A DNA stretch of 37,318 nucleotides, taken from contig JALQTL010000326.1 in the NCBI GenBank assembly GCA_023260935.1, positions 1 through 37,318 on the forward strand, read 5' to 3'. Shown piece after piece: positions 24,629-32,472 of this stretch. Under the pieces are notes generated by a model, which was not told where the DNA came from, searched no databases, and worked only from the letters and a program-made list of their open reading frames with translations. A program made the position numbers and the translations under genes. This stretch comes from Paracoccaceae bacterium (GTDB lineage: Bacteria > Pseudomonadota > Alphaproteobacteria > Rhodobacterales > Rhodobacteraceae). The first letter of the stretch is position 1, and every line of letters begins with the position of its first letter.

Positions 24629-25267
24629 ATGAACAAGACGGAACAGGCTGTCGCCATGCTACAGGGCATGATCGAACGGGGCGAACTGGCGCCCGGATCC
24701 ATGCTGTCCGAACGCACCATCGTTGACCTGATGGGTCTGGGCCGTACCCCGGTCCGCGAGGCGATCCAGCGGCTTGCGCCCAGCTACATGATCAAGGTTC
24801 ACCCCAGCCGCGGGATCGAAATTCCGGCCATCACGGTGGAAGATCAGCTTAGCCGGCTGGAAGTGCGGCGTGTGGTCGAAATCCTTGCCGTCGAACTGGC
24901 CTGCAAGCGGGCCAGTCCCGCGCAGCGGCAGGCTATGGGTGATCTTGCCGCCCGGCTGGAGGGGCTGTTTACCCTGCATGACTATACCGACACGATCCGC
25001 CAGACCCATGCGTTAATCCTTGAAGCGGCGGCAAATCGCTATCTGGGGTCGCTGATGCTGCCCTTGCAGGGGCTTTCCCGGCGCTTCTGGGTTGTCCATG
25101 CCCGGGAAGAGACGGGCGATATCGCGCGGGGGCGCGATCTGCATCGCGCTATCCTTACCGCGATTGTCGCCGCCGATGTTCAGGCGGCCACTGCGGCGTC
25201 GCAGGCGTTGAACGATTATCTGGTGGAATTCGCGCTGGCTGTGGTTGCCCGTCGGGCCGCCCGCTGA
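24629..25267 (+). CDS. GntR-family transcriptional regulator (FadR/VanR subfamily)
   Basis: Regulator of 212 residues. The N-terminal winged helix (about 5-70) contains ERGELAPGSMLSERTIVDLM and LGRTPVREAIQRLA, the usual 'G.l.PG..L.E..la..lgvSrtPvReAl.rL' GntR pattern. The C-terminal FCD-type helical domain follows (LEVRRVVEILAVELACKRAS, then QTHALILEAAANRYL and RDLHRAILTAIVAAD with likely metal/ligand histidines). I use the ATG at 24629; a GTG at 24617 is in frame. It is divergent from the flavin reductase and probably controls it, and itself, through the palindrome at 24545-24563. FCD regulators generally sense small organic acids. No gene follows on this strand for about 240 bases. Confidence 0.9.
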   Translation: MNKTEQAVAMLQGMIERGELAPGSMLSERTIVDLMGLGRTPVREAIQRLAPSYMIKVHPSRGIEIPAITVEDQLSRLEVRRVVEILAVELACKRASPAQRQAMGDLAARLEGLFTLHDYTDTIRQTHALILEAAANRYLGSLMLPLQGLSRRFWVVHAREETGDIARGRDLHRAILTAIVAADVQAATAASQALNDYLVEFALAVVARRAAR

Positions 25268-25510
25268 TCTGCGCGAGCTTGCCGCCCGGGTGCCTTGCCG
25301 GGGTTGCCGCGATGCAGCAGTGGCGATAGGTTGCGCCGGATCTTCGGGCCGTGACGGTCGGCCCGTTCTTGCGTCACAAAAGGAACATGCTGTTGCAACT
25401 ACGGTGCAGCAAACCGCGTGCAGGTGCCGTTGCCGGGGAAATGTTGCCCTTTCCCACCGCCGCGGCCGCCCAGATGGCCGGGCGCAGGCAAATCAAGGAA
25501 CAGCCAGCCG

Positions 25511-26995
25511 ATGCGTGACGGGCTTCATTCCGCCCCGGATGGCCGCGAAAGGGATGCAGCCCTTCGCCGGATTGCGCTGACTGCAATCCTTGGGATCACC
25601 CTGTTCCGCGTTGTCATGGCGCTGCTTGACAGAACCGAGCTTTCCACTGACGAGGCGCAATACTGGTTCTGGGGCCAGACCTTCGACTTCGGGGCCTATT
25701 CGAAGCCGCCCCTTATCGGCTGGATCACGCGGCTAAGCACCGATCTTCTGGGGCAGAGCGTGGCTGGCGTCCGCCTGCCGGCGGCCCTGTTTCACGGAGC
25801 AACCGCGCTGGTGCTGTTTCATCTGGCCGCCCGTATCAGCACTGCTTCCGTGGCGTTGATCGCCGCCCTTTCCTATCTGACGACACCGGCTGTTGCCCTT
25901 GGGTCGGCGTTGATGACGACAGACACGCCGATGCTTCTTGCCGCGGCCCTTGCCTTGGCCGCGCAACTGGGCCTTGGTCAGGCGCATATGCAGGGGCGCC
26001 CCGCCCCGGGGCTGGCGGTGGGTCTGGGGCTGGCGCTGGGGATGGGGCTTATGGCCAAGCACGCCATGCTGTTCTGGCTGGCCGGTGCCCTTGTCGCGGC
26101 ACTTCTGTCGCCCCTGTTCCGCTTGCGCATGCGCGATGCCGCCCTTGCTGGCGCGGTGATGCTGCTGGTGATCCTGCCGCATCTTCTGTGGCTGGCTCGC
26201 AATGATTTCATCACGCTGCACCATGTTCAGGACATCACCCGCGGCGAAGGCCTTTCCGCCCTGCGCCCGCTGGCCTTTCTGGCCGAGCAGGCAGCCGTCA
26301 TGGGCCCCATCCTGTTCGTGGCCCTGCTGCTGGCCATGGCCGGCAGGGCAAGAACCGAAGCCTCAGCCGGGCTGACCGCTTTGGCGCTGGCGCCGCTGCT
26401 AGTGGTGATGGCGCAAGGCGTGAAGGGGCCGGTGCTGGCGAATTGGGCCGCGCTTTACCTGATCCCTGGATCGGTTCTGGCGGCGATCTGGCTGGTGCGC
26501 CACCCATGGCTGACACGGGTGTCGCTGGGGCTGGGGCTGGTGCTGACGTTGGCCCTTCCGGTGGCAAAGGTCTGGGGAACCGGCCTGCCCGGGCCAAAGG
26601 GCCAGCCTTTGCTGGCCCGCTACCTTGGCCATGGGGAAATGGCCGAATGGGCGCTGGAAACCGCCAGTGCCGCAGGGGCGGGCACCCTTGTCGCCCAAGG
26701 CCGTGGGCTGATGGCTGATCTTTCGTGGTTTGGCGCGGGCAGCAGCCTTGCCCTGCGTGCGGTTCCGCCCAAGGGAAGGCCCGCCCACCATTGGGAAGCG
26801 ACCGCAGCCTTTGACCCGAAGGCCGATCCGGGGCCGGTTCTGTTGCTGTGGCCGGAAGGTCATCCGCTGGCTTGCCCGGGGGCCGAGGAGATCAGCCGCC
26901 TCAAGGCCCCTGCGGGTGTCTATGGCGCGATAACCTTCACCCTGTTGCGGCTTGATGCGCCGGAATGCCTTTTGCCACCGGGGAGCAACCCATGA
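25511..26995 (+). CDS. GT39 / ArnT-like glycosyltransferase (polytopic membrane)
   Basis: Integral membrane glycosyltransferase of 494 residues in the dolichyl-P-mannose mannosyltransferase/ArnT family. The catalytic acidic pair sits in the first periplasmic loop after helix 1: ELSTDEAQYWFWG (Asp47-Glu48), followed by SKPPLIGW ('KpPl..w' motif). About ten to twelve hydrophobic helices follow. It would move a sugar from undecaprenyl phosphate to an envelope acceptor on the periplasmic face. ATG at 25511 with AAGGAA upstream. Its stop overlaps the start of the PAP2 phosphatase gene (ATGA), so the two are coupled. A second GT39 gene lies on the opposite strand at 27796. Confidence 0.87.
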   Translation: MRDGLHSAPDGRERDAALRRIALTAILGITLFRVVMALLDRTELSTDEAQYWFWGQTFDFGAYSKPPLIGWITRLSTDLLGQSVAGVRLPAALFHGATALVLFHLAARISTASVALIAALSYLTTPAVALGSALMTTDTPMLLAAALALAAQLGLGQAHMQGRPAPGLAVGLGLALGMGLMAKHAMLFWLAGALVAALLSPLFRLRMRDAALAGAVMLLVILPHLLWLARNDFITLHHVQDITRGEGLSALRPLAFLAEQAAVMGPILFVALLLAMAGRARTEASAGLTALALAPLLVVMAQGVKGPVLANWAALYLIPGSVLAAIWLVRHPWLTRVSLGLGLVLTLALPVAKVWGTGLPGPKGQPLLARYLGHGEMAEWALETASAAGAGTLVAQGRGLMADLSWFGAGSSLALRAVPPKGRPAHHWEATAAFDPKADPGPVLLLWPEGHPLACPGAEEISRLKAPAGVYGAITFTLLRLDAPECLLPPGSNP

Positions 26996-27729
26996 CAGAC
27001 CCTGTCTATAACCGGCTTCTGATTGGCCTGCTGCTGGCCATCGTGATCGCGCAGGCGGTGTTCGCGGCCTTTCCCGGTATCGATCTTGCCGTATCCGGCT
27101 ATTTCGCCGACGGTCGTGCAGGCTTTGGCTGGTCGCGGGGGTGGCTGCCCACCGTCAATTCCATCCTGCGCCGGATGGGCGAGGCAGTGGCTTATGGCCT
27201 TGTGATCTGGGTGATCCTTGGCGGTGTGTTTCGCCGGCTGAGCGGCGATGACCTGAGGGTCTGGGCCTTCGCGGCGCTGACCGTGGCGCTTTCCAGCGGG
27301 GTGATCGTCAATCTGATCCTGAAGGCCCATGTCGGGCGCGCGCGGCCGGCCGATGTTTCGGTTTTTGGCGGCAGTTCCCAGTTTACGCCCGCATGGCAGA
27401 TCAGCGATCAATGCGCCCGCAACTGTTCCTTCACCTCGGGCGAGGTCGCCCTTGCCGGCAGCCTTGCCATTGTGGCGCTGGTCCTGTTGTGGCCGCGACT
27501 GCAAACTGCAATGGGCCGCGTTCTGGCGCTTGTCACCGCCTCTGCCTATGTTGGCGGAGTATCGCTGCTGCGTATCGGTCTGGGCCGGCATTTCCTGAGC
27601 GATGCGGTCTTTTCCCTGCTGATCGCCGCTGCCGTTGCCGTGTTTCTGTATCCCGTCCTTGGCGTGGGGCGCGCAAGGCGGACCTTTGATCCGCGCCAGT
27701 CTTTGCGGCTGGGCACGGGCCGTCGATAG
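26992..27729 (+). CDS. PAP2-family membrane phosphatase (LpxE/LpxF-like)
   Basis: Membrane phosphatase of 245 residues with about six helices. The three PAP2 motifs are visible: K-x6-RP as KAHVGRARP (Lys111-Pro119), the middle motif as CSFTSGE (146-151) in place of the classic PSGH, and the last motif as R-x5-H-x3-D in LRIGLGRHFLSDAV (Arg194, His200, Asp204). The SGE variant occurs in lipid-A-phosphatase-like members, which fits the surrounding envelope genes. Likely roles are removal of a phosphate from lipid A or recycling of polyprenyl diphosphate. ATG at 26992 overlaps the GT39 stop, with GGGAG upstream. It converges with the second GT39 gene. Confidence 0.87.
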   Translation: MTDPVYNRLLIGLLLAIVIAQAVFAAFPGIDLAVSGYFADGRAGFGWSRGWLPTVNSILRRMGEAVAYGLVIWVILGGVFRRLSGDDLRVWAFAALTVALSSGVIVNLILKAHVGRARPADVSVFGGSSQFTPAWQISDQCARNCSFTSGEVALAGSLAIVALVLLWPRLQTAMGRVLALVTASAYVGGVSLLRIGLGRHFLSDAVFSLLIAAAVAVFLYPVLGVGRARRTFDPRQSLRLGTGRR

Positions 27730-27795
27730 GCGTGCCCGCGTCATGTTCGACCAGATCTTCTGACGCCGCTGTTCCGCCCGGTTCCGTTGGGCTTG

Positions 27796-29367
27796 TCAGG
27801 GCAGGCGGTAAAGCCGCACCAGTTTGCCTTCCAGAAAGCCCTCGCCCACTTTGGGAAAACCGGGGTCTGTTGGCTGGGTGCTGATGATCAGCCCGCCCGG
27901 ATGTGCCTGCGCCCATGCGTCAAGTCCACCGGGCGCAATTTCATCGACCGGGGCCAAAAGGCGGGCGGTAAAGCCAAACTCGCCTTGGTATCGAAAGCCG
28001 TCCACCGCCACACCGGCGTGCGGTGCGCGCGTCAGTTCCGTGGCAAAGCGGGTGGTATCGAAATGCTCGTCCAGCGGCTTCATCAGGGCCACATGCATCA
28101 CCAGCAGGGAAACCGGGGTTACCAGTGCCCAGCCGAGCAGGGGCGCGCGCCGCCCGGCCACCGCCAACAGCGCAAGGCCGGCAATGCCCAGCGCCAGTGA
28201 AAGCGCAAGCCCCGGCATGCCCATCGTGGTGACGGGATAGCCTCCCAGCCTGGCCCGCCCGGTGGCCAGCAGCACGGCCCAGACCAGCACCGGAACGATG
28301 ACCATTGCCGCCGCCAGCGGGGCACCCCTGCCGGGACGGGGGGCCGGGGCCGCGGCCAGAGCGATGGCAACGGCGGGCAGGGCGGGCAGCAGGTAATGCA
28401 GTTGCTTGGCCGAGATCATGGAGAATAGTGCCAGCGTCGACAGCCCCCAGATCGCCAGAATACGGGCCCGGCGGTCTTGCCAAAGCCCGGGCGAGCCAAG
28501 CCCCCGCAGCGCCGATACCCGCCAGGCCCAGGGCCACAGCATCAGCGGCAGTGCCGCAACGAAGAACCAGACCGGGCGCGCATGGTCAAAGGCATTCACC
28601 ATCCGCCCGGCACTTTGCCGCCACAGCACCTCGGCCCGGTACTCGGCCCCGCCCAACAGAAGTGCGGGGCCCAGCCAAAGCGACAAAAGCCCAAGCGCGA
28701 TGCCAATCCCCGCCAGAAGGGACAGATACCACCGGCCCCGGTCTTCGGTGGCGCGGGTCCACAGCGGCCGGGTGAGCGCAAGCGGCAACAGGTGAACAAG
28801 GATCACCGGCCCCTTTGCCAGCACCCCGAAGGCCAGCGTCAGCCCCAAAAGTCCCACGGCCCGCCACCCGCCGCCATCATCCATCCACAGCAGCGCCAGC
28901 ACCCCCAGCAGCGTGGCCGAGGTCAACATGGTATCAAACATCGTCAGCGAGCCATAAAGCGCGAAGACCCCTGTTGTGGCCAGCACCAGCGCCGCCCGTG
29001 CGCCCAACCCTTCCCGTTCGGGAAACAGGCGGTTGCCCAGCCGCCACGTCAGCGCAACGGAAAGCGCCCCGAAGGCGGGCGCCACCCAGCGGGCCGCTGC
29101 TTCGCTAACCCCGGTCACGGCCCAGACCAGATTGATCAGCCAGAACAGAAGCGGGGGTTTGTGGCCATAGATCGCCCCGTTCAGATGCGGCACCAGATAG
29201 GTGCCATCGCGGTGCATTTCCCAGGCGACGGTCAGATACCGTGTTTCATCCACCGGCAGCAGCGGCCGCATCAGGGGCAGCAGGACGGCCCCGGCAACCG
29301 CCAGCGCCAGTGCAAGAAGGCCAATCCGGCGGCCGGCAGTCCGGGCACCAATGTCAGGATGTGTCAT
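27796..29367 (-). CDS. GT39 / ArnT-like glycosyltransferase (second copy)
   Basis: Polytopic membrane transferase of 523 residues, in the same family as the 25511-26995 gene but not a close duplicate. After the first helix it shows LLPVDETRYLTVAWEMHRDG (Asp40-Glu41, the ArnT 'p.DE.RYa.iarEM...g' motif), then LNGAIYGHKPPLLFWLINL ('y..KPPl.fWl'), a closer match to true ArnT than its neighbour. LAKGPVILVHLLPL and MISAKQLHYLLPALPAVAI further match ArnT. Start ATG at 29367. It is the third gene of a minus-strand run GT2, LABN-domain protein, GT39, the order expected for polyprenyl-P-sugar synthesis, an accessory membrane protein and sugar transfer to lipid A. Confidence 0.88.
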   Translation of the reverse strand: MTHPDIGARTAGRRIGLLALALAVAGAVLLPLMRPLLPVDETRYLTVAWEMHRDGTYLVPHLNGAIYGHKPPLLFWLINLVWAVTGVSEAAARWVAPAFGALSVALTWRLGNRLFPEREGLGARAALVLATTGVFALYGSLTMFDTMLTSATLLGVLALLWMDDGGGWRAVGLLGLTLAFGVLAKGPVILVHLLPLALTRPLWTRATEDRGRWYLSLLAGIGIALGLLSLWLGPALLLGGAEYRAEVLWRQSAGRMVNAFDHARPVWFFVAALPLMLWPWAWRVSALRGLGSPGLWQDRRARILAIWGLSTLALFSMISAKQLHYLLPALPAVAIALAAAPAPRPGRGAPLAAAMVIVPVLVWAVLLATGRARLGGYPVTTMGMPGLALSLALGIAGLALLAVAGRRAPLLGWALVTPVSLLVMHVALMKPLDEHFDTTRFATELTRAPHAGVAVDGFRYQGEFGFTARLLAPVDEIAPGGLDAWAQAHPGGLIISTQPTDPGFPKVGEGFLEGKLVRLYRLP

Positions 29368-29448
29368 CGGATAAGTCCATGGACGTGAAAACAGGGCCCG
29401 CCGGGCCGCAAGGCCCGAGGACAGGTCATGGCAACAAGGACGAAAACG

Positions 29449-29736
29449 TTACCCCTTGCGGTTGGCGTGGATCAGCCACAGGTTCCGGGAATAGATCAGC
29501 ACGCCCAGCAACTGGCCCAGGATGAACACCGGGTCCGTTCGATAGATCGCATAGGCCAGCAGCATCAGCCCGCCCACCAGCGAGAAATACCAGAAGGCCA
29601 CCGGAACGACCGACGATCTGGCCCGTTCCGAAGCGATCCATTGTACTAGAAACCGCGCTGTGAACATCAGCTGCGCGCCAAGGCCGAAGATGACCCAGGC
29701 CAGTTCGGTTGTGTTTTCGACATGCAGCATCTGCAT
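29449..29736 (-). CDS. Lipid-A-disaccharide synthase N-terminal-domain (LABN) small membrane protein
   Basis: Protein of 95 residues with about three hydrophobic helices. It has the LABN pattern: LGAQLMFTARFLVQWIASER ('lG...F..RFlvQWi.SEk'), SSVVPVAFWYFSLVGGLML ('svvP..FW.lSl.Gg..Ll.Y'), IYRTDPVFILGQLLGVLIY ('d.vfilGq..g..iY.RNl') and final SRNLWLIHANRK. Stand-alone LABN proteins sit between GT2 and GT39 genes in many proteobacteria and are thought to assist lipid glycosylation. Start is ATG at 29736, or a TTG at 29748 that overlaps the GT2 stop and has AGGGGGA in front. The small size is normal for this family. Confidence 0.88.
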   Translation of the reverse strand: MQMLHVENTTELAWVIFGLGAQLMFTARFLVQWIASERARSSVVPVAFWYFSLVGGLMLLAYAIYRTDPVFILGQLLGVLIYSRNLWLIHANRKG

Positions 29737-29744
29737 CAGCCAGA

Positions 29745-30497
29745 TCAAGATGCGTCCCCCTCTGATGGTTTGCGGTCGGGCGCAACCTCGGTGGGCCGGC
29801 TGACCTTTCGCCGCCGAAGCAGCCATGCAACGCCCATCAGATCGAAGATGCCGACGATCCCGCGTTGAAGGTTCGAATAATGCGACCGCCCGCCGATCCG
29901 GGGGCGGTGGGACACATCGACATGGGCGATCTTCCATCCGTCGCGCGCGAAAAGCGCGGGCAGATAGCGGTGCATGTGGTTGAAATAGGGTAGGGCCAGA
30001 AAATCCTTCCGCCGAAAGGATTTCAGCCCGCAGCCCGTATCCCTTGTGCCATCCTTCAGCACCTGGCCCCGGATCCGGTTGGCGAAGGTCGAGGCAAGAC
30101 GGCGCGCCAGAACATCCTTGCGCGCCATCCGTTGCCCAGCAACAAGCCCAAGGCCGGATGCCCCGGGCCCGGCCCATGGCGCTAGAAGATTCCGCAATTC
30201 GGCCGGCGGATTTTGTCCGTCACCATCCAGCGTGCAGATGATATCGAAACGTGCCGCCGTCACCCCGCTGTGGATGGCCGCCGATTGCCCGCCCACCCGG
30301 TCATGGCGCAAGACCCGCAGCTTTGGCAGCCGGTTTCGCGCATCGGCCAGAAGGGCGGCCATTCCATCGTCCGAGCAATCGTCCACGACGATGATTTCGA
30401 AATCATCAAGGTCGGCAAGCGTTTCAAGGATTTCGTCGATCAGGGGCAGTATGTTGTCGGCTTCATTCCGGCATGGCACTACGATGGAGGTCTTCAC
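29745..30497 (-). CDS. Family 2 glycosyltransferase (DPM1/ArnC-like)
   Basis: Membrane-associated GT-A glycosyltransferase of about 250 residues. It begins KTSIVVPCRNEADNILPLI, then EIIVVDDCSDDGMA (nucleotide-binding aspartates), VGGQSAAIHSGVTAA and TLDGDGQNPP (the DxD-type metal site) with the following acceptor region. The C-terminal part has DTGCGLKSFRRKDFL and SHRPRIGGRSHYSNLQRG, typical of DPM1-type enzymes that load a sugar onto undecaprenyl phosphate. I choose the GTG at 30497 because homology begins there and AGGAG lies about 16 bases upstream; a GTG at 30644 would add an unrelated 49-residue leader. First gene of the GT2-LABN-GT39 run. Confidence 0.87.
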   Translation of the reverse strand: MKTSIVVPCRNEADNILPLIDEILETLADLDDFEIIVVDDCSDDGMAALLADARNRLPKLRVLRHDRVGGQSAAIHSGVTAARFDIICTLDGDGQNPPAELRNLLAPWAGPGASGLGLVAGQRMARKDVLARRLASTFANRIRGQVLKDGTRDTGCGLKSFRRKDFLALPYFNHMHRYLPALFARDGWKIAHVDVSHRPRIGGRSHYSNLQRGIVGIFDLMGVAWLLRRRKVSRPTEVAPDRKPSEGDAS

Positions 30498-30838
30498 TGG
30501 ATTCTTCGCTCTGCTCCTGCCGTTGCATCCAGCAGGTTTCTGGTTTGTGGTCCTTGCGGACAGGTGCCTTGGGCCTTCGTCCGGGTGGGCAACTGCCCGG
30601 CCCCGCCTCGTGGCCCAGATGTTGAAAGCCCTTTCCGGGGCCACTGGTTCATGCTTGTCTCTCGTGCATCATGCGGGCCCTTTATGACGCCAGCCTGACA
30701 GCAAGCTTACAGCCGATGCGGGCTTCGCACCATGCCAAAGGGCCTGTGCCGTTTTTGTCAGGTTGTGCCGCATCCGTTGTCGCCGCATCCTGTGCCGCAG
30801 CGCCCCCCATGCGGCGCGCCGGAAGCCGAGGTTGCACC
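30498..30838. other. Divergent intergenic region between GT2 and MFS genes
   Basis: About 340 bases between the divergent GT2 and MFS start codons. Frames continue from both genes into it (possible upstream starts at GTG 30644 and ATG 30671) but show no family match. It presumably holds both promoters. I see no repeat, RNA gene or clear -35/-10 pair. Confidence 0.4.
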
Positions 30839-32050
30839 ATGGTCTCAACCGCCCGCCATCAGATACCTGCAAGCATCTGGGTTCTGGGATTTGTCAGCCT
30901 TCTGATGGATGTCTCGTCCGAGATGGTGCACAGCCTGCTGCCGCTGTTTCTGGCCACCAGCCTTGGTGCCAGCGCGGCGATGATCGGCCTGATCGAAGGG
31001 CTGGCCGAAGCAACGGCCCTGATCGTCAAGGTCTTTTCCGGGGTGCTGAGCGATTGGTTCGGCCGGCGCAAGGAACTGGCGCTGCTGGGCTATGGGCTGG
31101 GGGCAGCAACGAAGCCGCTGTTCGCGCTGGCGCCCGGGGTGGGTATCGTGCTGGCCGCCCGCCTGATTGACCGGGTGGGGAAGGGCATCCGCGGGGCGCC
31201 GCGTGATGCGCTGGTGGCCGATCTGGCCCCGCCAGAGGTGCGGGGTGCGGCCTTTGGTCTGCGGCAATCGCTGGACACGGTGGGTGCTTTTGCCGGGCCG
31301 CTGCTGGCGGTGGGGCTGATGCTGCTCTGGGCCGATGACTTTCAGGCGGTCTTCTGGGTGGCGGTGATCCCCGGGGTTCTGGCTGTTGCCCTGCTGGCCT
31401 TTGGGGTGCGCGAACCGGCAAGGCCTGCCGGCACGCCCCGGCAGAACCCCATTCGCCGCGCCAGCCTTGCCCGCCTGTCACCGGCCTATTGGCAGGTGGT
31501 TGTCATCGGCGCCGTCTTCACGCTTGCCCGTTTTTCCGAGGCGTTTCTGGTGCTGCGTGCCCAGCAAGGCGGCATTCCGCTTGCCATGGTGCCTTTGGTG
31601 ATGGTGGCGATGAATCTGGTCTATGCCCTGTCGGCCTATCCGCTTGGCAGCCTGTCGGATCGGGTCAGCCACAAATCCATGCTGATGGGCGGGCTGGGGC
31701 TGCTGATCGTGGCCGATCTGATCCTTGCGTCCAGTGCCCATTGGGCAGTGGTCCTGGCCGGTGTCGCCGTCTGGGGCGTGCATATGGGAATGACTCAGGG
31801 CCTTCTGGCGGTGATGGTGGCCGATACCGCCCCAGCCGATCTGCGGGGCACCGCCTATGGCATGTTCAACCTGATCAGCGGCCTGGCACTGCTTTGTGCC
31901 AGCCTTGTTGCGGGGCTGATGTGGGACGGGTTCGGTGCCCCCGCCACCTTCCTGACCGGGGCAGGCCTATGCCTGCTGGCGCTGCTGCTGGTGCTGGTCA
32001 TGTTGCGCGGGAAATGCCTTGCCACCCACCGCGCCCCGCCCATTCCATGA
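30839..32050 (+). CDS. Major facilitator superfamily exporter
   Basis: Twelve-helix MFS transporter of about 403 residues. The first loop starts SLLMDVSSEMVHSLLPLFL, a pattern of a drug/metabolite MFS subgroup (TetA/'MFS_1'). The signature between helices 2 and 3 is GVLSDWFGRRKELALLGYG ('G.lsDr.GRr...l.g'), followed by RLIDRVGKGIRGAPRDALVAD, a well-kept 'R..dR.GkGiR..prdal.ad' motif of this subgroup, and repeated in the second half as YPLGSLSDRVSHKSMLMGG. Start ATG at 30839 with GAGG upstream. Substrate unknown. It lies upstream of the dehydrogenase pseudogene and the arsenic operon on the same strand, and may have no link with either. Confidence 0.88.
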   Translation: MVSTARHQIPASIWVLGFVSLLMDVSSEMVHSLLPLFLATSLGASAAMIGLIEGLAEATALIVKVFSGVLSDWFGRRKELALLGYGLGAATKPLFALAPGVGIVLAARLIDRVGKGIRGAPRDALVADLAPPEVRGAAFGLRQSLDTVGAFAGPLLAVGLMLLWADDFQAVFWVAVIPGVLAVALLAFGVREPARPAGTPRQNPIRRASLARLSPAYWQVVVIGAVFTLARFSEAFLVLRAQQGGIPLAMVPLVMVAMNLVYALSAYPLGSLSDRVSHKSMLMGGLGLLIVADLILASSAHWAVVLAGVAVWGVHMGMTQGLLAVMVADTAPADLRGTAYGMFNLISGLALLCASLVAGLMWDGFGAPATFLTGAGLCLLALLLVLVMLRGKCLATHRAPPIP

Positions 32051-32086
32051 AGGCAAGGGGAAGAACAGGCCCCGTTGCCCGAAAAG

Positions 32087-32353
32087 ATGCATGGCGCGGT
32101 CCTGACCGGCCATGGCGGCCCGCTGGATACCGTGCTGGCACAGGACTTGAGCTGACTGTAGCTCAAGAATCTCGGCCTTATTGGCGGCACGGCCCTGGAA
32201 CCGCAGGTCTTCGCCCCCCTTGTCTGCCGGACTGAAGAAATGGAAATCCGTCCTTTGGTCGCCCAGACCCATGATCTGCGCGACATTGTCGCCTTCCTGC
32301 GGGGTTTTTTGCAAAAGCACCATGTCGGAAAGATCGTGCTGCGGGTCGGCTGA
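32087..32353 (+). pseudogene. Internally deleted zinc/quinone-type alcohol dehydrogenase (MDR family)
   Basis: One plus-strand frame contains the start and the end of a medium-chain dehydrogenase with the middle missing. It opens MHGAVLTGHGGPLDTVLAQD ('m.a.vltghGg.e.l...d'), meets a TGA and a TAG within three codons, and resumes as LGLIGGTALEPQVFAPLV and EIRPLVAQTHDLRDIVAFLR, then FLQKHHVGKIVLRVG and TGA. The end is the classic 'g.i.P.v...ypL.di..A...f..k...GKivL' C-terminus. About 250 residues, including the cofactor fold, are absent. Both fragments remain in the same frame, so a single in-frame deletion followed by stop mutations is the simplest history. It fills the gap before the arsenic operon. 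Confidence 0.72.
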
Positions 32354-32436
32354 CCGCTACAGCCGCTGCCACGCCCCTGCCCGCAAAACCGGTTGCCCTG
32401 CCCGGCGCTGACCCCGGGGCTGTCATTAAACCTTCA

Positions 32437-32464
32437 TTGGACGACCCCATTTATTTCCTGTAAT
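32437..32464 (+). promoter_or_regulatory. Predicted promoter of the arsenic operon, placed for a leaderless mRNA
   Basis: TTGGAC (32437-32442) and TGTAAT (32459-32464) are separated by 16 bases, a fair housekeeping promoter. Transcription would then begin about 6-8 bases after the -10, at 32470-32472, directly before the ATG at 32473. The -10 lies inside the palindrome at 32453-32472, so a bound repressor would cover it. Predicted by eye. Confidence 0.4.
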
Positions 32465-32472
32465 CGGGAAAT
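32453..32472. promoter_or_regulatory. Candidate ArsR operator (inverted repeat touching the start codon)
   Basis: ATTTCC-N8-GGAAAT is a perfect 6-bp inverted repeat ending at the base before the ATG of the arsR-arsC gene and covering the predicted -10 box. ArsR-family repressors bind such short palindromes at or near the -10. The same bases also provide GGGA, the only ribosome-site-like element. Confidence 0.5.
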
